From NCBI RefSeq assembly GCF_937976295.1, contig NZ_CALJRY010000103.1, forward strand, positions 1 through 5,155: a stretch of 5,155 bases of DNA, given 5' to 3'. The stretch's first letter is position 1. Every line of letters begins with the position of its first letter. The notes under the pieces were generated by a model. That model had not been told where the DNA came from and made no database searches. It saw only the letters and a list, made by a program, of their open reading frames with translations. The stretch is from an uncultured Rothia sp. Lineage in GTDB: Bacteria > Actinomycetota > Actinomycetes > Actinomycetales > Micrococcaceae. Of the stretch, positions 1 to 4,423 are shown one piece after another. A program made the translations under genes and the position numbers.

Positions 1-1023
1 CATGACGCCGCGCAGCGCCTTCGGCTGCGGCGGGAGCACCACCTCAGGGGCGGCAGAGGTGGTAGTCGCGGCAGGGGCGGTGGGGCCAGCAGTATTCGCG
101 CCCTCGTGTGCTTGCTTGTTGGGCTTATCCGCCTCCCCTGCGGAGGCGCCGCCGCGATTGGGCTTTACGCCCGCCTTCTGGGCGCGCTGAACCTGCTGTA
201 TCTCATCCAGCAGACGGTTCTTCTCCACCGGATCATTCGAGAGTGCATAATCGGCAGAAAGCTCACGTAGCAACTGCTCGGTAGAGTCCTTGACCGGGCC
301 TTCTTCCTTCTCAAGCTGACGAAGAACATCCTCGCGAGTCAGCTCTTCATCCTCAGCCCCCGACCTGCTCTCCTCGATAACCCTCATCTGTTTCCGAATC
401 ACCGCAAAGCTCGGAACCGCACCCACTGCCGGGCGAGTCAGCAGGAACATGAGAACAGCGCTACCCGCCGTAATGATCGCAACCAGAACCTGCGTCACGA
501 TAGACGAAGCGGCAGCAGGATGCGATGCGGGGTCCAAAGCAGTGAACGCAGGGAAAAGCACCTGAGACAGACCAAAAACACCGGCGAAAGAGAGCACACC
601 GCTCACAAAGCACAGCAGAAGGTACAGCATCGTCAGGCGGCGCGGATTAATGTACCCGTCTTTGACCCACCCCAGAACAATCCAGAGGAACGGCACCACC
701 AAGATAGCGTCGGGCAGAACCTTCGGCAGGGCATAACCAAGGAACGAGCCGATGTTCACGCTACGACCCGCAGTAATAAGAATCTGGTACGCGTCCAGGA
801 GGAAATACACCAGAATGAGCGTCATACCGATGGAATAGGCTTTACCGAGAAGCTCCAGTCCCCGGTTATATTCCTGCTCCTTCTCGCCAATTATGCCGAG
901 GTTTCTTTTCGCCTCTTCAAAGGCCGCCCTCTCATCATATGTGCGCTTGGTGGCGCCGGGGTTGGTCTGCGATGAGGGTTCGTGCGCAGGTTCGGAAGTA
1001 GGGGGTTCGGAAGTAGGGTGCAC
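1..1023 (-). CDS. Four-helix membrane protein with long cytoplasmic coiled-coil tail (3' end cut by window)
   Basis: I do not recognise this protein. The frame is open from a GTG at 1023-1021 to position 1, giving 341 codons with no stop, so the C-terminus is outside the window. The start is well fixed: an in-frame TGA lies two codons upstream (1029-1027) and an AGGA motif sits 6 nt before the GTG. Residues 1-20 hold a duplicated Pro-Thr-Ser-Glu-Pro motif, and 27-60 are charged and helical. Hydrophobic segments lie at about 62-84, 101-120, 130-151 and 175-196. The loop between helices 2 and 3 is basic (Lys-Asp-Gly ... Pro-Arg-Arg), as is the stretch after helix 4, suggesting that both termini are cytoplasmic. 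Residues about 205-290 are Glu/Lys/Arg-rich and probably coiled coil, followed by an Ala/Pro/Gly-rich low-complexity tail. It is the last of four consecutive four-helix genes on this strand. A structural or scaffold role is possible but unproven. Confidence 0.85.
   Translation of the reverse strand, partial: MHPTSEPPTSEPAHEPSSQTNPGATKRTYDERAAFEEAKRNLGIIGEKEQEYNRGLELLGKAYSIGMTLILVYFLLDAYQILITAGRSVNIGSFLGYALPKVLPDAILVVPFLWIVLGWVKDGYINPRRLTMLYLLLCFVSGVLSFAGVFGLSQVLFPAFTALDPASHPAAASSIVTQVLVAIITAGSAVLMFLLTRPAVGAVPSFAVIRKQMRVIEESRSGAEDEELTREDVLRQLEKEEGPVKDSTEQLLRELSADYALSNDPVEKNRLLDEIQQVQRAQKAGVKPNRGGASAGEADKPNKQAHEGANTAGPTAPAATTTSAAPEVVLPPQPKALRGVM
989..1018 (-). repeat. Perfect 15-bp tandem duplication within the start of the membrane-protein gene
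   Basis: The plus-strand unit GGTTCGGAAGTAGGG occurs twice back to back (989-1003 and 1004-1018) without a mismatch. Read in the minus-strand gene it duplicates Pro-Thr-Ser-Glu-Pro near the N-terminus. The 15-bp length keeps the frame, so copy-number changes would lengthen or shorten the tail without breaking the gene. Confidence 0.9.
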
Positions 1024-1029
1024 GAGTCA

Positions 1030-1033
1030 TCCT
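1030..1033 (-). promoter_or_regulatory. Ribosome binding site deciding the GTG start at 1023
   Basis: On the minus strand an AGGA motif lies 6 nt before the GTG at 1023-1021. An ATG overlaps this motif but reads into a stop after about 31 codons. The GTG frame stays open for 341 codons and preserves the membrane helices, so the GTG is the start. Confidence 0.7.
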
Positions 1034-1038
1034 AACTG

Positions 1039-1085
1039 TGGTTGGGTGAATAGTGGTTGGGTGAATAAAGGCTGGTTGAATAAAG
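1039..1085. repeat. Degenerate 15-17 bp tandem repeat in the leader of the 1023-1 gene
   Basis: Three adjacent units share a TGGTTG...GAATA core: 1039-1053, 1054-1070 and 1071-1085. The first two share 14 identical bases from their left ends, and the third has lost three bases and begins GC. The array lies 16 bp upstream of the GTG start, in the likely 5' leader or promoter zone. Copy-number change here would alter leader length or promoter spacing. No convincing -35/-10 pair can be assigned in it. Confidence 0.8.
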
Positions 1086-1101
1086 TTATCGGTGAGCTGC
1101 A

Positions 1102-1121
1102 GGTCCGGGCCCCGCAGGACC
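1102..1121 (-). terminator. Possible weak hairpin downstream of the 1735-1142 gene
   Basis: GGTCC (1102-1106) and GGACC (1117-1121) form a perfect 5-bp inverted repeat around a GC-rich 10-nt loop, about 20 bp after the stop of the upstream minus-strand gene. No U-tract follows on the minus strand. It could be a transcription end or processing stem, or chance in GC-rich DNA. Confidence 0.2.
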
Positions 1122-1141
1122 CGCGGCCAGAACCTATAGAG

Positions 1142-1735
1142 CTAGATCAGGTAATCCTCACCGCGGCGCACCCGCCAATCACGGCGCGCCTCCATATAAG
1201 AACGCGACTGGCGCGACCACACCAACGCCAACGCCACAACACACACCAGCATGTACGGGCCAGCCACATACACCGGCGTGTACAGCGGCGAATCACTACT
1301 GAGCAGCAGCTCAACATCCTGGCTCGGCGCACCATTCAACGTGCCCAGAAGAGCCGCCACCGTCAGCATAATCAGCAAAGAAGCCAACACGCCCAACGCC
1401 AACGCCACCGACAGCACCAACGCCGCCCACCGGTAACCACGCAGATACGCCACCGTGCAGAAGGCATGCAGGGCCACGTTACCGAACGCGCTGACCATCA
1501 GAAAAAGCACCGGGTAGTACGCCTGCGCATCCACCAGCGACTGGGCGCGCCAGGTGGACAGGTGCGCCAGTTGCGTCGTCGCATACGTAACACCCGTGTA
1601 CGCAATCAGCACCAACCAGCCCACAGCAATAGCGAACAGAACCCAACCCGCCACAGACACCAGAGTTGGGGCGGCAGGTTTCGTAGGATGCGTGGTGTTC
1701 GGAGCAGATGGCGGAGAGGACTCGACGGCGGACAT
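1142..1735 (-). CDS. Four-helix membrane protein of unknown function, 197 residues
   Basis: I do not recognise a family. The ATG at 1735-1733 opens a 197-residue frame ending in TAG at 1144-1142. Only a weak purine stretch (GAAAGA) precedes the start, so initiation may be poor. Residues 1-24 are a Ser/Pro/Thr-rich hydrophilic tail. Hydrophobic segments lie at about 25-50, 72-97, 103-131 and 153-174. The short loop between helices 2 and 3 is basic (Leu-Arg-Gly-Tyr-Arg). The C-terminal end is strongly basic (Arg-Arg-Asp-Trp-Arg-Val-Arg-Arg), placing both ends in the cytoplasm by the positive-inside rule. A loop of about 20 residues with an acidic and Ser-rich patch separates helices 3 and 4 on the outer face. 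No catalytic or transporter motif is visible. The layout matches its neighbours on either side, suggesting distant homology or a shared complex. Confidence 0.85.
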   Translation of the reverse strand: MSAVESSPPSAPNTTHPTKPAAPTLVSVAGWVLFAIAVGWLVLIAYTGVTYATTQLAHLSTWRAQSLVDAQAYYPVLFLMVSAFGNVALHAFCTVAYLRGYRWAALVLSVALALGVLASLLIMLTVAALLGTLNGAPSQDVELLLSSDSPLYTPVYVAGPYMLVCVVALALVWSRQSRSYMEARRDWRVRRGEDYLI

Positions 1736-1784
1736 AGCTGAATCTTTCGGATATCGGCTGATAGTGTGCGGACAACGTATGAGC

Positions 1785-1810
1785 GAGTGTGTGGTGTGAG
1801 TGTGTGGCGG
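1785..1810. repeat. 13-bp GT-rich tandem duplication in the gap before the 1735-1142 gene
   Basis: GAGTGTGTGG is repeated at 1785-1794 and 1798-1807 in a 13-bp period. It lies between the stop of the 2648-1845 gene and the start of the 1735-1142 gene, in a strand-asymmetric GT-rich stretch. It may be slippage debris or part of a leader. Confidence 0.75.
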
Positions 1811-1833
1811 CGCGGCGTTTGTCTACCGCGCCG
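1808..1833 (-). terminator. Stem-loop after the 2648-1845 gene, terminator-like but without a U-tract
   Basis: CGGCGCGG (1808-1815) and CCGCGCCG (1826-1833) form a perfect 8-bp GC stem with a 10-nt loop, 11 bp after the TAA of the minus-strand gene. On the minus strand the stem is preceded by five T's and followed by a C/A-rich run, so it lacks a classic U-tract. It may slow or end transcription, but could equally be a messenger-stabilising stem. Confidence 0.35.
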
Positions 1834-1844
1834 TCTCAAAAACT

Positions 1845-2648
1845 TTAGGCAAAAGTGGACGGGTCAACCGTCGCAGAAATACTGTCAGGTAGCGACGGAG
1901 AATCTGCCTGGTTCGCCATCGCAATTCGCAAGTTATTGAAGCGGTAAATGGTCAGCAACGATAAACCGACCTCGCTCAACCAGACCAGGCCCAAGACAAC
2001 AAGTATCAGCAGGGGGTCTAGACCCATCGAAACCCCAGCCCAGTCGAGCATCAGCAGCAGGAACGTAATCGGTGAAAGTACCAAGCCCACCGCAACAAAC
2101 CCAATCAGGGAGCAGATAGCCCAAACGCTATACACGGAGGCGTCCGCCGAATCATGCGGAGGGCGTATCAGCGGCCACATCTGAACCACCAGGTAGAGTG
2201 CCGCCACCAGACCGAAGCAAATCGCCAACGGCTGCGTGTACTGAGAAATAATGAGACCCTCAACCAGAATCAAAATACTCAGAATAACGGCGCGGACTAG
2301 GAGGTTCTTCTTGAGCTTCTGCTTGCGTTCCTTCACCTCATCAGCGGTGTAGGTGCGCAGAAAAGCGGGTAACTGACCCTGCCCCGGGAACGGCGGTAGA
2401 GGACCCGTCGGGTGCGTACGCACCACAATCGGCGGGTTCGTACCATCCTGAATGATGACAGTAGAAGTCGCTGAAATAACCGGATGCGAACCAGTCACCA
2501 TCGGCGGCACGTTCAGCGGAACGGACACCTCCGGCGTGGCAGGAGTAGCGTGGCGGATAGGCGCCTGATAGCGAGTCTGCACACTGATATCTTCATCCGG
2601 GTGTTCTGCGGATGAAGCGGCATCTGTGTTCAGGTGTGTAGCGCCCAT
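1845..2648 (-). CDS. Four-helix membrane protein with long Pro/Thr-rich N-terminal tail, 267 residues
   Basis: I do not recognise a family. The ATG at 2648-2646 is preceded by a full AGGAGG 6 nt away, the strongest ribosome binding site in the window, so translation is probably efficient. The stop is TAA at 1847-1845. Residues 1-97 are hydrophilic and rich in Pro, Thr and Val, probably disordered. Residues 103-115 are very basic (Lys-Glu-Arg-Lys-Gln-Lys-Leu-Lys-Lys). Hydrophobic segments follow at about 117-135, 140-160, 172-200 and 212-235, and the C-terminal 30 residues are polar. The basic segment before helix 1, and Arg/His between helices 2 and 3, indicate cytoplasmic N- and C-termini. 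It has the same four-helix plan as the three other membrane genes here. No enzymatic or transporter signature is visible. Confidence 0.87.
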   Translation of the reverse strand: MGATHLNTDAASSAEHPDEDISVQTRYQAPIRHATPATPEVSVPLNVPPMVTGSHPVISATSTVIIQDGTNPPIVVRTHPTGPLPPFPGQGQLPAFLRTYTADEVKERKQKLKKNLLVRAVILSILILVEGLIISQYTQPLAICFGLVAALYLVVQMWPLIRPPHDSADASVYSVWAICSLIGFVAVGLVLSPITFLLLMLDWAGVSMGLDPLLILVVLGLVWLSEVGLSLLTIYRFNNLRIAMANQADSPSLPDSISATVDPSTFA

Positions 2649-2654
2649 GGGTGG

Positions 2655-2660
2655 CCTCCT
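2655..2660 (-). promoter_or_regulatory. Strong ribosome binding site of the 2648-1845 gene
   Basis: A perfect AGGAGG on the minus strand lies 6 nt upstream of the ATG at 2648. It fixes that start and contrasts with the weak site before the next gene downstream. Confidence 0.8.
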
Positions 2661-2768
2661 GGCAGGTGCGGGTCATGTTTCTGTCTCTACCGTATCACGC
2701 GTACTTTAGGGGAATCTGAGCAGTGGCTGGGCACCGCTGAGAGCGTGTCACACCGCCGCTTATCGCCC

Positions 2769-2793
2769 CGTCATCACCGCGTCATCACCGCGT
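2769..2793. repeat. 11-bp tandem repeat in the 218-bp gap upstream of the 2648-1845 gene
   Basis: CGTCATCACCG occurs at 2769-2779 and 2780-2790, and the first bases of a third copy (CGTCA) follow. The gap at 2649-2866 contains no credible gene. Besides this repeat it holds a small hairpin at 2823-2838 and, presumably, the promoter of the 2648-1845 gene, which I could not assign with confidence. Confidence 0.8.
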
Positions 2794-2822
2794 CAGATAT
2801 TACCCGTCAGAGGCGCGGATGC

Positions 2823-2838
2823 GGGAGGGTCTCCTCCC
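2823..2838 (-). terminator. Small hairpin after the 3583-2867 gene
   Basis: GGGAGG (2823-2828) and CCTCCC (2833-2838) form a perfect 6-bp stem with a 4-nt loop, 28 bp past the stop of the minus-strand gene. No T-run follows on the minus strand. It is a possible weak terminator of the asparaginase/membrane-protein pair. Confidence 0.3.
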
Positions 2839-2866
2839 ATCGGTGCACGTTACTCGTTGGGGCGCG

Positions 2867-3583
2867 TTAGCTCTGCTCGGCTACACGCGAAGCCTCCGCG
2901 TTCAACTCCTCGGCGTTCGACTCCTCAGTATTCGGCCTCTCTGGATTTGGTTCCTCAGCCTTCTGCTCTTCTGAGCTCTGCTGCTCCGAGTTCTGCTTCT
3001 GTCGCGTCAAACGCAAGCTCCTACGAACCGCCAAACTATAAAACAGCGAGAACAGGAGCTCCAACGCGAAGGACGCCACGACCGTCAGCAGGCCCACCGT
3101 ATAGAACATACCCACACGGTCCAGCAGAATCTGCGGGCCCCTCACCGCCACAAGCATATAGACAAAGAACGCCGTCATAATCGTCGCCGCGACCCCGGAT
3201 GCCACATTCGCCAGCAACACCAGCTTCACCGAACGGTTCGCCCGGTAAATCATGGCAAGCCATGTATGCATCACCAGGTAGACCAGCGGCACCGCACCAA
3301 TCGGGAAAAGCGAGACGCGAATGAAGTAATAAACAATAATCAGCGAGGGCACGACCAGCAGCAGCACACGCACCAGGTACAGGTTCTTAGCCGGCAGTGG
3401 GTAATCACTGGCGACATTCCAGAACTCCTCAGCCTGCTGCTCCAGCTCCTCCATAGCCTGCAGCTGCATAAGCTGCGCCTGAGACATACGCTCCCGCGGC
3501 ACAAGATCCGAAGAACCCGCCACCGGCGCAAGCTCAGCAGCAGAAGCCGGTTTGCCCCGACGCATACGAGCAGATTCAGCCAT
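2867..3583 (-). CDS. Four-helix membrane protein with acidic pentapeptide-repeat tail, coupled to the asparaginase gene
   Basis: I do not recognise a family. The start chosen is the ATG at 3583-3581, one base after the TAA of the asparaginase gene, with GAGG 7 nt upstream inside the last asparaginase codons. A TTG at 3595 would add four residues and overlap that site, so it is less likely. The product has 238 residues. Residues 1-60 are hydrophilic, with a Gln/Glu/Met-rich helix at about 32-53. Hydrophobic segments lie at about 71-88, 93-113, 119-147 and 157-186. A basic loop (Tyr-Arg-Ala-Asn-Arg-Ser-Val-Lys) separates helices 2 and 3, and a basic stretch follows helix 4, so both ends should be cytoplasmic. 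Residues 197-236 form eight degenerate x-Asn-x-Glu-Glu units, an acidic tail. The tight junction suggests production in step with the asparaginase homologue and perhaps a physical partnership, which is inference. Confidence 0.87.
   Translation of the reverse strand: MAESARMRRGKPASAAELAPVAGSSDLVPRERMSQAQLMQLQAMEELEQQAEEFWNVASDYPLPAKNLYLVRVLLLVVPSLIIVYYFIRVSLFPIGAVPLVYLVMHTWLAMIYRANRSVKLVLLANVASGVAATIMTAFFVYMLVAVRGPQILLDRVGMFYTVGLLTVVASFALELLFSLFYSLAVRRSLRLTRQKQNSEQQSSEEQKAEEPNPERPNTEESNAEELNAEASRVAEQS
2876..2995 (-). repeat. Eight-unit 15-bp degenerate coding repeat (acidic pentapeptide tail)
   Basis: The 120 bp divide into eight 15-bp units. They encode QNSEQ, QSSEE, QKAEE, PNPER, PNTEE, SNAEE, LNAEA and SRVAE at the C-terminus of the membrane protein. 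The third position is Ser, Ala, Pro or Thr in most units, with Glu next. The units have diverged at the DNA level, so the array is not recent. The product would be an acidic flexible or helical cytoplasmic tail. Confidence 0.8.
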
Positions 3584-3584
3584 C

Positions 3585-4094
3585 TTAGCCCTCAAAAATA
3601 CCGCGAGAACGGTCCTTACGCACGCTCTCAGCAGGGAAAATACGACCGCTCATGCTGATGTACACGCCCGGCTCCAGCAGGTTCAGGGCGGCAATAGCGG
3701 CACCCAGGTTGAAGCCGGCATCCGAACGGGCCATCACGGCGGGCTGCATCGCACCGGTCAGCACCACAACCTTCTCGCCCAGGTCAGCGTGCTCCACCAG
3801 GTAGCGGGCGGTCTCCGGCATGGTGTCGGTACCGTGAGTGATGAGCACCTGGTCGTTAGTGACAGCGTTCAGCGCCTCGGTCAGCTCGGCACGATCCTCA
3901 TCGGTCATGTCCAGGCTGTCCTTGCCAATCAGCGGGCGAATATCGAAACGCACGTCAGTGATGACGCGGTCCAGCAGGTCCTTAGCGGCAGGCTCACCAA
4001 TATCCATGGTGCCCGCCACCGAGTAGAACTTATCGATCGTGCCGCCGGTGGCAAGAATCGTGATTTCTTCGGGGTTCTTAATGGTGACGCTCAC
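3585..4094 (-). CDS. Single-domain L-asparaginase family protein, 169 residues
   Basis: This is a homologue of the N-terminal catalytic domain of bacterial L-asparaginases, which hydrolyse asparagine to aspartate and ammonia in the cytoplasm or periplasm. There is no signal peptide, so it should be cytosolic. Visible motifs are ATGGTID with the nucleophile-type Thr19, Tyr24 and Ser60 at substrate-contact positions, THGTDTM with Thr89 and Asp90, TGAMQP at 113-118, and Lys160 aligning with the catalytic lysine Lys162 of E. coli AnsB. Classical enzymes have about 320-340 residues; this one stops nine residues after Lys160, so the whole C-terminal domain is absent. The next frame is a membrane protein and carries no remnant of that domain, so it is not a frameshift. 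Short homologues of this type occur in bacteria. The GTG start at 4094 has GAGGA 6 nt upstream and an in-frame TGA four codons upstream. Its real substrate is uncertain. Confidence 0.9.
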   Translation of the reverse strand: MSVTIKNPEEITILATGGTIDKFYSVAGTMDIGEPAAKDLLDRVITDVRFDIRPLIGKDSLDMTDEDRAELTEALNAVTNDQVLITHGTDTMPETARYLVEHADLGEKVVVLTGAMQPAVMARSDAGFNLGAAIAALNLLEPGVYISMSGRIFPAESVRKDRSRGIFEG

Positions 4095-4100
4095 GGGGTT

Positions 4101-4105
4101 TCCTC
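4101..4105 (-). promoter_or_regulatory. Ribosome binding site deciding the GTG start of the asparaginase gene
   Basis: GAGGA on the minus strand lies 6 nt before the GTG at 4094-4092. An ATG overlapping the motif is out of frame with the asparaginase motifs, and an in-frame TGA at 4106-4104 rules out a longer protein. Confidence 0.75.
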
Positions 4106-4183
4106 ATCTTTTCGGGTCAACGTACACGAATCAAACCTGCCAGGCCAACCCGGCAAGATACGCCCCACCACACGGGATAAACA

Positions 4184-4198
4184 CGGGGTAAAACCCCG
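4184..4198 (-). other. Short inverted repeat between the tRNA terminator and the asparaginase gene
   Basis: CGGGGT and ACCCCG pair perfectly around a 3-nt loop. On the minus strand a short T-containing stretch (TGTTTATCC) follows. It could be a second weak terminator after the tRNA or a feature of the asparaginase 5' region. The asparaginase promoter should lie between about 4110 and 4210, but no clear -35/-10 pair stands out. Confidence 0.3.
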
Positions 4199-4217
4199 CA
4201 CATGAGGGTGAAGACGC

Positions 4218-4255
4218 AAAAACCCGCCGACCCCCGCAAAGCGGGAGGCGACGGG
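4218..4255 (-). terminator. Strong intrinsic terminator of the tRNA-Lys transcript
   Basis: On the minus strand a 15-bp stem (arms 4241-4255 and 4223-4237, one mismatch and two G-U pairs) closes a TTT loop and is followed directly by five T's (4222-4218). It begins 8 nt after the tRNA 3' end. It separates the tRNA from the asparaginase gene, which should therefore have its own promoter. Confidence 0.88.
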
Positions 4256-4263
4256 TCGGCTAG

Positions 4264-4336
4264 TGCGCCCTGTGGGGCTCGAACCCACGACCTGCGGATT
4301 AAAAGTCCGTAGCTCTACCGACTGAGCTAAAGGCGC
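4264..4336 (-). tRNA. tRNA-Lys (anticodon UUU)
   Basis: The 73-nt gene folds into a standard cloverleaf. The 7-bp acceptor stem is GCGCCTT with AGGGCGC (one G-U pair), the D stem is GCTC/GAGC, and the anticodon loop is CTTTTAA with anticodon TTT at 4303-4301. The T stem is GTGGG/CCCAC with loop TTCGAGC. The discriminator base is A, and the next bases are CTA, so CCA must be added after transcription. The top pair of the anticodon stem is an A-C mismatch. The gene reads AAA and AAG lysine codons. Confidence 0.97.
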
Positions 4337-4351
4337 TCCTATCCACACAAA

Positions 4352-4382
4352 ACTGAAAGTGTGCAGATAGAAATACTATACA
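4352..4382 (+). promoter_or_regulatory. Candidate promoter of the 4424-5155 gene, overlapping a candidate tRNA-Lys -10
   Basis: On the plus strand CTGAAA at 4353-4358 lies 18 nt before TATACA at 4377-4382 (ACTGAA with TACTAT at 4374-4379 and 16 nt spacing is an alternative). Either puts the transcript start near 4388, upstream of the ATG at 4424. On the minus strand the same bases read TATAGT (4380-4375), a possible -10 for the tRNA with a poor -35. The AT-rich island between two divergent genes is where promoters are expected, but the exact hexamers are tentative. Confidence 0.45.
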
Positions 4383-4386
4383 CTAC

Positions 4387-4399
4387 CGGCTCCCAGCCG
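4387..4399. other. Short inverted repeat between divergent promoters and the plus-strand gene
   Basis: CGGCT and AGCCG pair around CCC, just downstream of the candidate plus-strand -10. It could be an operator half-site pair or a leader stem, but a 5-bp arm is short enough to be chance. Confidence 0.25.
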
Positions 4400-4423
4400 A
4401 TGAACGGTACACTTGGAAATCCT

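Noticed and set aside
520..975. Plus-strand open frame of 151 codons
   Set aside because: It is antisense to the membrane protein running off the left edge, has no ribosome binding site and has a Gln/His/Arg-rich composition.
989..1085. CRISPR-like array
   Set aside because: The units are 15-17 bp, directly abutting, with no spacers.
893..1741. Plus-strand open frame of 282 codons with a Gly-Trp-Val-Asn repeat
   Set aside because: It runs antisense across two membrane-protein genes. Its composition (Arg, His, Gln, no hydrophobic pattern) is typical of an antisense frame, and the repeat comes from the leader tandem array.
3585..3600. Possible frameshift that would have removed the asparaginase C-terminal domain
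   Set aside because: The downstream sequence encodes an unrelated membrane protein with its own well-placed ribosome binding site, and no C-domain motif is seen in any frame.
3552..4205. Plus-strand open frame of 217 codons
   Set aside because: It lies opposite the asparaginase gene, whose catalytic motifs prove the coding strand.
4264..4336. tRNA gene as an integration site
   Set aside because: No duplicate of the tRNA 3' end, integrase or phage-like gene is visible in the window.
4091..4348. Minus-strand open frame of 85 codons ending beside the asparaginase start
   Set aside because: Its N-terminal half is the tRNA-Lys gene read as protein and the rest runs through the terminator, so it is an artefact of the RNA gene.
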